Part shown: positions 41,502 to 48,634 of the stretch, piece after piece
Position numbering within the stretch: position 1 is the first letter of the stretch
Layout of the letters: every line of letters begins with the position of its first letter
Assembly: GCF_001642695.1 (NCBI RefSeq)
Contig: NZ_LWCC02000146.1
Location: forward strand, 6,408 to 65,683
DNA: 59,276 nt
Direction: 5' to 3'
Origin: Streptomyces chilikensis
GTDB lineage: Bacteria > Actinomycetota > Actinomycetes > Streptomycetales > Streptomycetaceae
Position numbers and translations under genes: made by a program
The notes under the pieces: model-generated
The model's input: only the letters and a program-made list of their open reading frames with translations
Database searches by the model: none
What the model was told of the DNA's origin: nothing

Positions 41502-42254
41502 GTGGCATACGAGGAGTACGGCGACGGGCCGCACGCGGTCGTCGCACTGCACGGCTGGTTCGGATCGGCCCGGGAGTGGCGGACACTGCATCCGCACCTC
41601 GACGGCGCCGCGTTCCGGTACGTCTTCCCCGACTACCGCGGCTACGGGGCGCGCCTCGACGAACCCGGCGAGCACACGCTCGCGGAGGCGGCGGCGGACG
41701 TCCTCGCGCTCGCCGACAGCCTCGGGCTGGAGCGGTTCTCGCTCGTCGGGCACTCGATGGGCGGCGCGGTCATGCAGCGGGTCCTGGCCGACGCGCCGCA
41801 CCGGGTGCGCGCCATGGTCGGCATCTCCCCGGTGCCGGCCGGCGGGGTCCCCTTCGACGACCAGGCCTGGGCACTCTTCTCCGGAGCCGCCGACGACCGC
41901 GCCAACAGGCGGGTCATCGTCGACATGACCACCGGCAACCGGCTGAGCGGGGTCTGGCTGGACGCCGTCGTCGACCGGTCGTGGCGTAACTCCACCCCCG
42001 CCGCCGTGGCCGGCTACCTCCGCGCCTGGGCGAGGACCGACTTCCACACCGAGGTGGCGGGCAGCCCGGTCGAGGTGAAGGTGATCGTCGGCGAGCACGA
42101 CCCCGCGCTGGGCCCGGACATGATGGAAGCCACCTTCCGGCAGTGGTATCCGCACTGCGAGCTGGAGGTGCTGTCCAACGCCGGCCACTACGCCATCGAC
42201 GAGACGCCCGTCGCGCTCGCCACATCGGTGGAGCGGTTCCTGGCGAACCGGTGA
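41502..42254 (+). CDS. Alpha/beta hydrolase
   Basis: The product is 250 residues from a GTG at 41502 after GAGGGCAGG. The alpha/beta hydrolase fold shows the oxyanion strand 'VVALHGWFGSAREWRTL', nucleophile elbow 'LVGHSMGGAVMQ' (Ser about 84), acid region 'VIVGEHDPALG' and catalytic His 'SNAGHYAIDE' near the end. It resembles esterases, lactonases and perhydrolases. The substrate is unknown. It runs convergent to the RsbV-like gene, 22 bp apart. Whether it belongs to the neighbouring biosynthetic unit is uncertain. Confidence 0.8.
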   Translation: MAYEEYGDGPHAVVALHGWFGSAREWRTLHPHLDGAAFRYVFPDYRGYGARLDEPGEHTLAEAAADVLALADSLGLERFSLVGHSMGGAVMQRVLADAPHRVRAMVGISPVPAGGVPFDDQAWALFSGAADDRANRRVIVDMTTGNRLSGVWLDAVVDRSWRNSTPAAVAGYLRAWARTDFHTEVAGSPVEVKVIVGEHDPALGPDMMEATFRQWYPHCELEVLSNAGHYAIDETPVALATSVERFLANR

Positions 42255-42276
42255 CGGCGCGCGGCGGCGGAGCGCG

Positions 42277-42615
42277 TCAGGGACCGGCGGCCGGTCCGCT
42301 GTCGGGGAGGAGGGTGAAGACCTGGTCCAGGCCGATGATGCCCAGGATGCGCAGGGTGTTGGCGGGTACGGCCGCCAGTGCGATGTCCGCCCGGGCGGCG
42401 TGGGCGTGGCTGCGGGCGGCGATCAGGGCGGTGATGCCGCTGGAGTCGCAGAATTCCATGCCCCCCAGGTCCAGGATCAGGAGCTGGCCCGGCCGGAGGG
42501 TGAGGCCCGCGACCAGTTCACGCAGCTCGGGGGCGCCGGCGTAGTCGAGATCGCCGAAGATCTCCAGGACGGGGCCCGTCGTGGCGCTTCGGGTGGTGAT
42601 CTTCAGCAGGTTCAT
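42277..42615 (-). CDS. STAS-domain anti-sigma factor antagonist (RsbV-like)
   Basis: The 112-residue single STAS domain has 'GPVLEIFGDLDYAGAPELRELVAG', 'LLILDLGGMEFCDSSGITALIAAR' and 'LAAVPANTLRILGIIGL'. The DSSG serine (about residue 59) is the phosphorylation site by which anti-sigma kinases inactivate such proteins. Dephosphorylated protein binds the anti-sigma factor and frees the sigma factor. It overlaps the PP2C-type phosphatase gene by ATGA, so the phosphatase immediately upstream is its likely activator. The matching anti-sigma factor and sigma factor are not in the window. Confidence 0.85.
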   Translation of the reverse strand: MNLLKITTRSATTGPVLEIFGDLDYAGAPELRELVAGLTLRPGQLLILDLGGMEFCDSSGITALIAARSHAHAARADIALAAVPANTLRILGIIGLDQVFTLLPDSGPAAGP

Positions 42616-43922
42616 CGTTCGGTTCTCGTCGGGTGGTCGGAGGCCGGGACGCCCAGGGCCAGCAGGGCGACGTCGTCGTCGAGCCCGTCGCCGAAGCCGT
42701 CCAGCAGGCCGGTCAGGGCTTCGATCACCGCCTGCGGGGACGCGCCGGCGTGCTCGGTGGCGAAGGCGAGCAGGGCCTCCTCCCCGTACAGGCTGGTGCG
42801 GTCCTCGCCCGTGCGGGCTTCGGTGAGGCCGTCGGTGTAGAGGAGCAGCGTGTCGCCGGGGGCGAGGACGGTGGTGGCGGCGGCGAGGGGCGCGGAGGGC
42901 AGGATGCCCACGAGGAGACCGCCCGGGGTGGGCACGTAGTCGGCCGTGCCGTCCGCGCGCAGCACGACGACCGGGGGGTGGCCGCCCGAGGCGAGGCGCA
43001 CGGTGACCCGCCCGGTGGAGGGGTCCGGTTCGAGGGTGCCGAAGACCGCGGTGCAGTAGCGCGGGTCGCCGCCGGCGGAGTACCGGTCGTACAGGACCGT
43101 GTTGAGGGTGGACAGGGCCGCGACGGGGGTGGCGTCGTGCAGCGCGGCCGCGCGCAGGGTGTAACGGGTCAGCGAGGTGACCGCGGCCGCCTCGGGGCCC
43201 TTGCCGCACACGTCGCCGAGGAAGAAGGCGAAGCGCTTGGCGTCCACGGGGAAGACGTCGTAGAAGTCGCCGCCGAGCCGGTCGGGGGAGGCGGTGTGGT
43301 AGTAGGCGGCCGCCTCCATGCCGGGGACCGCGGCCAGGGTGTCGGGCAGCAGCGACCTCTGCAGGACGGCGAGGGCGTCCTGCAGCCGGGCACGGTCGGC
43401 CTCGGCCTGCCTGCGCGCTTCCTCGGCCTGCCTGCGCGCCTCCTCGGCCGCCTGCCGGCGGCGCAGGAGTTCCTCCTCGTAGGCGCGGCGGTCCCGGGCG
43501 TCGAAGACGGTGGTGCGGATCAGCAGCGGATCGCCGGTGCTCCCGTGCTTGACCATGGAGGAGACCAGCACGGGTATCCGGCCGCCGCCGGCCTGCTTGA
43601 CCTCCAGGGCTATGCCGCTGACCTCGCCCTGCATCCGCAGCAGGGGCGCGAAGTGCGTCTCGTGGTACAGCTTGCCGCCCACGGTCAGCAGGTCGGTGAA
43701 CCGCGTCCGGCCCACCACCGCCTCCCGCTCCAGGCCGAGCCAGTCCAGCAGGGTGGCGTTGATCTTCGCGATGGTGCCGTCCATCAGGGTGGACAGGTAG
43801 CCGCACGGCGCGTTCTCGTACAGTTCCTCGGCGCTGTCCTCCAGCACCGCGGCGAACGCCGCGTCCAGAGCGCTGCCGTCGGCGTCGTGCGGCTCCTGCT
43901 GCCGCCCGCTGCGGCACATCAT
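42612..43922 (-). CDS. PAS-PP2C (SpoIIE-type) phosphatase, RsbP-like
   Basis: The product is 436 residues from tandem ATGs, the first overlapping the RsbQ-like stop. Residues about 30-160 form a PAS domain ('ENAPCGYLSTLMDGTIAKINATLLDWLGLEREAVVGRTRF'). They are linked by a coiled coil with two tandem 'EEARRQA' repeats to a PP2C/SpoIIE domain: 'DRLGGDFYDVFPVDAKRFAFFLGDVCGKG' (metal-binding Asp residues), 'LASGGHPP' and 'DTLLLYTDGLTEA'. Order and partners match Bacillus RsbP, which dephosphorylates RsbV when RsbQ delivers a signal to its PAS domain. The whole regulated arm (RsbQ, RsbP, RsbV) is present here in one overlapping set. Confidence 0.85.
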   Translation of the reverse strand: MMCRSGRQQEPHDADGSALDAAFAAVLEDSAEELYENAPCGYLSTLMDGTIAKINATLLDWLGLEREAVVGRTRFTDLLTVGGKLYHETHFAPLLRMQGEVSGIALEVKQAGGGRIPVLVSSMVKHGSTGDPLLIRTTVFDARDRRAYEEELLRRRQAAEEARRQAEEARRQAEADRARLQDALAVLQRSLLPDTLAAVPGMEAAAYYHTASPDRLGGDFYDVFPVDAKRFAFFLGDVCGKGPEAAAVTSLTRYTLRAAALHDATPVAALSTLNTVLYDRYSAGGDPRYCTAVFGTLEPDPSTGRVTVRLASGGHPPVVVLRADGTADYVPTPGGLLVGILPSAPLAAATTVLAPGDTLLLYTDGLTEARTGEDRTSLYGEEALLAFATEHAGASPQAVIEALTGLLDGFGDGLDDDVALLALGVPASDHPTRTER

Positions 43923-44722
43923 CGCAGGCCGGCCAGGAAGCCGCGGATCGCCTGGTTGGTGGCGTCGGGCGCGGACAGGTGCGGGCAGTGCCCGGTCGCG
44001 TCCAGGGTGACCAGCGTCGAGCCGGGGATCGCCCGGTGGACGAAGGCGCCGACCTCCCGGGGAGCGATCGCGTCCTCCACGCACTCCAGCACCAGGGTCG
44101 GCACCCGCACGCTCTTGAGGTCGTCCCTCGCGTCCGACAGGAACGTGGTGCGCGCGAAGACGCGCGCCATGTCGGGATCGGTGGCGCAGAAGCTGTTCCT
44201 GAGCTCCTCGCCGAGCTCGGGCCGGTCGGCGTTCCCCATGATCACCGGTGCCATCGCCGCCGACCAGCCCAGGTAGTTCGACTCCAGCGACTCCAGCAGC
44301 TCGTCGATGTCCTCCGCGCTGAACCCGCCCCGGTAGCCCTCGTCGTCGATGTAGCGCGGCGACGGGGCGACCATGACCAGCGCTCCGATGCGCTCCGGAG
44401 CCGTGTCGGCGGCCAGCACCCCGACCATCGCGCTCACCGAATGGCCCACGAACACCGCATCGCGCAGGTCGAGCGCCTCGCACACCTCCACCACGTCCCG
44501 GGCGTACCCGTCCAGGGAGCCGTAACGGTCCTCGGAGAAGGCGGACAGGTCCGAGCCGCCCGATCCCACGTAGTCGAACAGCACGACCCGGTGGTCCTCG
44601 ACGAGAGCCGGCAGCGTCAGCCGCCACATGTTCTGGTCACAGCCGAACCCGTGGGCGAGCACCACCACCGGCCCCTGCGGATTGCCCGTCACGGTGACGT
44701 TGTTCCTGCGAGCGATGTCCAT
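43919..44722 (-). CDS. RsbQ-like alpha/beta hydrolase
   Basis: The 267-residue protein has N-terminus 'RRNNVTVTGNPQGPVVVLAHGFGCDQNMWRL', which is characteristic of the RsbQ/karrikin-receptor (KAI2/D14) branch. The triad is Ser in 'FVGHSVSAMVG' (about 96), Asp in 'LECVEDAIAP' and His in 'ATGHCPHLSAP'. RsbQ binds or hydrolyses a small hydrophobic ligand and activates the PAS domain of RsbP. The overlap (ATGA) with the PAS-PP2C gene strongly supports that role. The gene lies 76 bp after the nitrilase-like gene on the same strand, so it may be read from the biosynthetic operon. Confidence 0.85.
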   Translation of the reverse strand: MDIARRNNVTVTGNPQGPVVVLAHGFGCDQNMWRLTLPALVEDHRVVLFDYVGSGGSDLSAFSEDRYGSLDGYARDVVEVCEALDLRDAVFVGHSVSAMVGVLAADTAPERIGALVMVAPSPRYIDDEGYRGGFSAEDIDELLESLESNYLGWSAAMAPVIMGNADRPELGEELRNSFCATDPDMARVFARTTFLSDARDDLKSVRVPTLVLECVEDAIAPREVGAFVHRAIPGSTLVTLDATGHCPHLSAPDATNQAIRGFLAGLR

Positions 44723-44798
44723 GCGCACCAGTCTCCCAGGTCCCTCCCGGACCTCCCGCGCGGCCCGGTCGCCATGGCCCGCACGGGGCCGGCCGCCG

Positions 44799-45677
44799 TC
44801 AGACGACCGTCCGCCGCCTCTCCCGCGCCCGGCCGGCCCGCGCTTCCCGCCGTTCCGCCAGCATGTGCAGGAACGTGCGGACGGAGGTGATCCGGCCGGG
44901 ATCCAGCTCGCCGACCAGAACCTGCGCGCGGTCCGTGCCCGCGACGGCGACCGGGGAGCCGTCCGGGGCGTAGAGCGCGCTCGCGCCCCCCGCCCGGCGG
45001 TCGGCCGGCCCGCCGTACGCGTTGGCGAAGACGCTGTAGACGGTGTTCTCCAGGGCACGGGCGGGCATGTACACAGCGGCCCGGCGCTCGGCCCCGGCCA
45101 CGAACGCGCTCGCGCACACGTAGACGTGCGCGCCGCAGAGGGCGGAGGCTCCGGCGTGCGCGGCGAAGGACATGTCGTAGCAGACGGCTCCGCCGAGCCG
45201 CCAGCCGTCGACCTCCCAGAGGCCGTCCCCGCCCGTGCCGGCGGTGAAGAGCCTCGCCTCGTCCGCGTGCCAGAGGTGCTGCTTCGCATAGCCGAGCGAG
45301 ACCGCGCCGGAAGGCGCGAAGCGCAGGAGGCCGTTGACGAGCCGGCCGTCGGCACGCCGGACCGCCGCTCCGGCCAGGACCAGCGTCCCCGTCCGTACGG
45401 CCGCTTCGGTCAGCGCGTCCAGGCGCCGGTCGGCGACGGCGCCCGCGGCGTCGGCCCGCACCTCGCAGGCGGCGTCGCCCGCCAGCGCCGGAAGGTCGTA
45501 GCCACAGAGGTGGAGTTCCGGCAGGACGGCCGCGCGGGCGCCCCGCCGGGCGGCCTCGGCGACCATGCGGGCCGCCTGCCGGGCGTTGCCGGCCACATCC
45601 GCCGGAGTCGCCTCCGCCTGGAGAACGGCGAACCTGAGCGGTGCGGTGGGGACGTCGGTCGGGGCGTGCACGGTCAT
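44799..45677 (-). CDS. Nitrilase-fold carbon-nitrogen hydrolase
   Basis: The 292-residue protein carries the complete Glu-Lys-Cys triad of the nitrilase superfamily: Glu in 'AVLPELHLCGYD' (about 54), Lys in 'SLGYAKQHLWHADE' (about 131) and Cys in 'GGAVCYDMSFAAHAG' (about 166). Length is right for an omega-amidase, N-carbamoylase or aliphatic amidase type enzyme. The C-terminus is Arg-rich. In this locus it could hydrolyse an amide, formyl or carbamoyl group on a pyrimidine intermediate, but nothing in the sequence fixes the substrate. It lies downstream of the oxygenase gene with a 135-bp gap. Confidence 0.82.
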   Translation of the reverse strand: MTVHAPTDVPTAPLRFAVLQAEATPADVAGNARQAARMVAEAARRGARAAVLPELHLCGYDLPALAGDAACEVRADAAGAVADRRLDALTEAAVRTGTLVLAGAAVRRADGRLVNGLLRFAPSGAVSLGYAKQHLWHADEARLFTAGTGGDGLWEVDGWRLGGAVCYDMSFAAHAGASALCGAHVYVCASAFVAGAERRAAVYMPARALENTVYSVFANAYGGPADRRAGGASALYAPDGSPVAVAGTDRAQVLVGELDPGRITSVRTFLHMLAERREARAGRARERRRTVV

Positions 45678-45812
45678 CGGTCCTTCCTGGTACGCGGCGG
45701 ACGGCCGGCGGGCGCCGGGCCACCGGACCCGTACGGCAACGCTCGCGCCCGCCTGCTCGTGGAACGCGGCTCCGGGCGGCCCTCCGGCACCGCGGGGGCG
45801 CCGCTCCGTCCC

Positions 45813-46757
45813 TCACGCACCGGAGCCGTGACGCGCGTCGAGACGGTTGATGCGGTACATGGTGCGCTCGAAGAGCGCGTCGGCGGTCAGGGTGGGGAAG
45901 CGCTGCGGCGCGTCCGGGAAACCGGGAAGCCGCAGGGGCGTCAGGACCGTCCACGGAGTCGGATGGCAGAACTGGACGATGGACAGCCGGGCGCCCGTCT
46001 GCCGGGGGTCGGCCACCACGCGGTGCACGGCGGCGCGTGCCAGACCGTCGGTGAGCCGCTCCAGGACCATGCCGACGTTGACGACCGCGTAGCCCTCCGG
46101 GGCGTGCGCCGGCAGCCACTCGCCGTCCGCCCCGAGCACCTGCAGGCCCGGGGAGGTCGCCCGGGGCAATGCCGTGACGAGGTCGAAGTCCTTGTGCTCC
46201 ACGGCCCAGACGTGCTCCTGCGAAGGCGCGCCCTCCATGGGCGGGTACCAGGCGGCGCGGTTGACCACCGGCCCGTCCTCGAGCATCTCCTCGAAGTAGC
46301 CCGCGGGGACGCCGAGGGCCTCGCCCAGGACCCCGACGACCCGGAGCTGGAACTCCCGCATGCGCACGTGGAGTTCGGACAACGCCCTGCCCATCCCCGG
46401 AACCAGCGCATCAGGCATGCGGGGCTCCGGATAACGGGCGGGGAAGCGCGTGCGCAGCGGGTGGCCCACGGGCAGCGGCGCGCCCCAGTGGAACAGCTCC
46501 TTCCAGTCAGGGGTGCGGTCCGACTTCTCGGCCGTCTCCACGAGCGGCGGCGTGTACCCCGACTGTCCGTTGCTGCCCGCCACCCGTGCGTCCAGCTTCG
46601 CCTCCAGGGGCAGGGAGAAGAAGGCCTCGAGCAGGGCGTAGCACTCGTCGAGCAGGGCCTCCGGCACGGAGTTCCGCACCAGGAAGAAGCCGTCGCGCAG
46701 GGCGCCGCGCACCGTGGCGGCGTCGGGCTTTCCGCCGAGTTCCAGCTCACGCAGCAA
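45813..46757 (-). CDS. 2-oxoglutarate/Fe(II) oxygenase, isopenicillin N synthase-like
   Basis: The product is 314 residues from a TTG at 46757 ('MLRELELGGKPDAATVRGALRDGFFLVRNSVPEALL'), the DIOX-N type start. The facial triad is His-x-Asp in 'VEHKDFDLVTAL' (about 192-194) and His in 'RAAVHRVVADP' (about 247), with the oxoglutarate-anchoring Arg-x-Ser in 'GARLSIVQF'. 'SGYTPPLVETAEKSDRTPDWKELFHWG' is also typical. It should hydroxylate, desaturate or cyclise a substrate using O2. Its start codon overlaps the end of a short upstream ORF, so it is translated with the toxoflavin-like genes. Confidence 0.85.
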   Translation of the reverse strand: MLRELELGGKPDAATVRGALRDGFFLVRNSVPEALLDECYALLEAFFSLPLEAKLDARVAGSNGQSGYTPPLVETAEKSDRTPDWKELFHWGAPLPVGHPLRTRFPARYPEPRMPDALVPGMGRALSELHVRMREFQLRVVGVLGEALGVPAGYFEEMLEDGPVVNRAAWYPPMEGAPSQEHVWAVEHKDFDLVTALPRATSPGLQVLGADGEWLPAHAPEGYAVVNVGMVLERLTDGLARAAVHRVVADPRQTGARLSIVQFCHPTPWTVLTPLRLPGFPDAPQRFPTLTADALFERTMYRINRLDARHGSGA

Positions 46758-46998
46758 GGGAGGTCCCTCCCCTCGCGGCCCGCCGGGGGAAGGCGGACGC
46801 CACGGCCCCGGCGGCCCGGTCCCGGCGACGGCCGCGCACCGCGGGGCGTACGCGGTGCGGGCCCGGTCCGGTCGCGATCCCCGGCTCCGGCCCGGGCCGG
46901 ACGGCGCCGCGCCCCTCCCGGCCGGGGACCCGCACGAGCGCGGTGTCCCCGGCCGCGGCGCGCGAGGCGGCCGGCTCCGGCACCACCGTCGCGGTCAT
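46747..46998 (-). CDS. Short coupled ORF, unknown
   Basis: The 83-residue ORF begins at an ATG overlapping the SUMF1-like stop (ATGA) and ends 11 bases inside the oxygenase gene. Composition is Ala/Arg/Gly/Pro-rich with no recognised domain. The perfect coupling at both ends is the only argument that it is translated. It may be a leader that keeps ribosomes running into the TTG start of the oxygenase, a remnant, or a real small protein. Confidence 0.4.
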   Translation of the reverse strand: MTATVVPEPAASRAAAGDTALVRVPGREGRGAVRPGPEPGIATGPGPHRVRPAVRGRRRDRAAGAVASAFPRRAARGGTSLAA

Positions 46999-47972
46999 GA
47001 CGGCCGCTCGCCGGTGGCCAGGCGGAAGCCGACCGGGTACAGGGGGCCCGGGAAGGCCCCGTGGCGGCGCCGCGTGCGCGTCAGGTCGCCGAACCTCGAG
47101 AAGCTGCCGCCCCGGGCGACGCGGTACCGGTCCATGCTCTCCACCAGGTGGTCCTCGATGAACGGTCCCGAGGGGTAGGGGGCGTAGTCGTCGGCGACGA
47201 ACTCCTCGACGTTGCCGCCCATGTCGTGGACCCCGTACGGCGAGACGCCGGCCGGGAAGGCCCCCACGGGACTCGTGGTGTGGAGTCCCGTCTCGCGGGT
47301 GTTGCAAGCCTCGCCGTCGAAGCGCGGCCCCCAGGGGAACTCCCTTCCGTCCTCGCCCTTGGCGGCACGCTCCCACTCGGCCTCGGTGGGCAGGCGCCAG
47401 GGGTGCCCGGTCCGCTCGGACAGCCACCGCGCGTACAGGTCGGCGTCCTCCGCCCGGACGCCGGCGACCGGGTGGTTCGAACGCTCCCAGGGGTACGCGC
47501 CGAGGTACCACGTCGTCGGACGTGCCGCGTGGCCGGTGTCGGCCAGGAACCGCCGGTACTCGCCGTTGGTGACCGGGTAGGTGGCCATCCAGAAGTCCCG
47601 CAGCACCACGGTGTGCTGCGGAGTCTCCTTCTCGATCCAGGAGCTGACCACGCCGACGTGCTCCCACCGCTGCACCACGTCGGCGACCTCGCCGGGAGGC
47701 AGCCCCACGGTGGTCTCGCCGCCGGGGACGAAGCACGTCGCGGGCGACGGACCGGACAGCCGGGGATCCCCGGTCACCGCCAGGATCGCGCCCGCGGCCA
47801 GCCGGACGGGAAGGGACAGGGAGGGATCCTCGACCTGTGCGGCGAGCCGGGCGGGGTCGGCCGTCGCCCGGACCGCCGCGGCCTGCTCCGGTGACGGATG
47901 CACCCGCGAGAACTCGGCCAGGGCGTCCTGTTCCCTGAAGTGGGGGGAGCCGGCGACCTCGGCGAGCCTCAT
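46995..47972 (-). CDS. FGE/SUMF1-domain protein, ToxD-like
   Basis: The 325-residue protein has a 100-residue helical N-terminal part and a formylglycine-generating-enzyme-type C-lectin fold: 'FWMATYPVTNGEYRRFLADTG', 'HPVAGVRAEDADLYARWLSERTG', 'WRLPTEAEWERAAKG', 'YGVHDMGGNVEEFVADDY', 'YRVARGGSFSRFGDLTRTRRR'. It overlaps GTP cyclohydrolase II on one side. In Burkholderia toxoflavin clusters ToxD is a protein of this domain type beside ToxB and ToxC, needed for late steps to the azapteridine ring. The gene order here is the same idea. It is distinct from sulfatase activation, since no sulfatase is nearby. Confidence 0.8.
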   Translation of the reverse strand: MRLAEVAGSPHFREQDALAEFSRVHPSPEQAAAVRATADPARLAAQVEDPSLSLPVRLAAGAILAVTGDPRLSGPSPATCFVPGGETTVGLPPGEVADVVQRWEHVGVVSSWIEKETPQHTVVLRDFWMATYPVTNGEYRRFLADTGHAARPTTWYLGAYPWERSNHPVAGVRAEDADLYARWLSERTGHPWRLPTEAEWERAAKGEDGREFPWGPRFDGEACNTRETGLHTTSPVGAFPAGVSPYGVHDMGGNVEEFVADDYAPYPSGPFIEDHLVESMDRYRVARGGSFSRFGDLTRTRRRHGAFPGPLYPVGFRLATGERPS

Positions 47973-48634
47973 GACACCCCCTCCGCCAGGGCGTTCAGCG
48001 TGTGGCCGCCGATCTCGGCCTTCGCCGACAGGTACCGGGCGTTCTCGTCGGTCAGGTACACCCGGGTCGGAAGGACCTCGACGACCTCGATCCCGTGCGC
48101 GCGCAGCTGGACGGCCTTGTCCGGGTTGTTGGTCAGCAGGCGGACGCGGGTCTGCCCGAGTGCGTGCAGCATCGCGGCCGCCACGCCGTAGTCCCGCTCG
48201 TCGGAGCCGCGCCCCAGGAACCGGTTGGCCTCGAAGGTGTCCAGGCCCTGGTCCTGCAGCACGTAGGCGTCGAGCTTGTTGTAGAGCCCGATGCCCCTTC
48301 CCTCCTGCCGCAGGTAGAGGACCGTGCCCCCTTCCTTCTCCATGTGGGCCAGGGCCTCGTCGAGCTGAGGACCGCAGTCGCACCGCTCCGACCCGAAGAG
48401 GTCGCCGGTGAGGCATTCACTGTGCAGCCGGACCAGGGGCGTGACGCCCGGTCCGGTGGGCAGGACGCACGCCACGTGCTCCCCGTCGTCCGGGAGACCG
48501 GAGAACGTGACCAGTTCCGTCGACCTGCCGCCCACCCGGGCCATGGTCACCCGGACCCGGGCCCTTACCGTGGCGGTGGCGGTGGCGGTGGCGGTGGCGT
48601 CCGTGCCGGGCCGGGTCCACTTCGCGTACCTCAT
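47969..48634 (-). CDS. GTP cyclohydrolase II, ToxB-like
   Basis: The 221-residue single GCH II domain has no fused RibB. The zinc site is 'HSECLTGDLFGSERCDCGPQL' in two halves (three Cys), the catalytic region 'LRQEGRGIGLYNKL' and substrate region 'LTNNPDKAVQLRAHGIEV'. It opens the imidazole ring of GTP to the diaminopyrimidine used for riboflavin and, in toxoflavin-type clusters, for pyrimidotriazines. Overlaps with the WD gene before and the SUMF1-like gene after argue for the latter. The N-terminus carries an unusual (Ala-Thr)5 run encoded by a hexanucleotide repeat. Confidence 0.87.
   Translation of the reverse strand: MRYAKWTRPGTDATATATATATVRARVRVTMARVGGRSTELVTFSGLPDDGEHVACVLPTGPGVTPLVRLHSECLTGDLFGSERCDCGPQLDEALAHMEKEGGTVLYLRQEGRGIGLYNKLDAYVLQDQGLDTFEANRFLGRGSDERDYGVAAAMLHALGQTRVRLLTNNPDKAVQLRAHGIEVVEVLPTRVYLTDENARYLSAKAEIGGHTLNALAEGVS
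48570..48599 (-). repeat. Hexanucleotide tandem repeat inside the GTP cyclohydrolase gene
   Basis: There are five perfect copies of GTGGCG (plus strand), encoding alternating Ala-Thr at residues about 12-22 of the enzyme. The unit is six bases, so slippage changes the linker length by two residues without breaking the frame. Confidence 0.75.

Noticed and set aside
39625-41586. 653-codon minus-strand ORF opposite the MFS gene
   Set aside because: It is an Arg/Gly/His-rich shadow of the MFS frame with no domain; the plus-strand transporter is clear.
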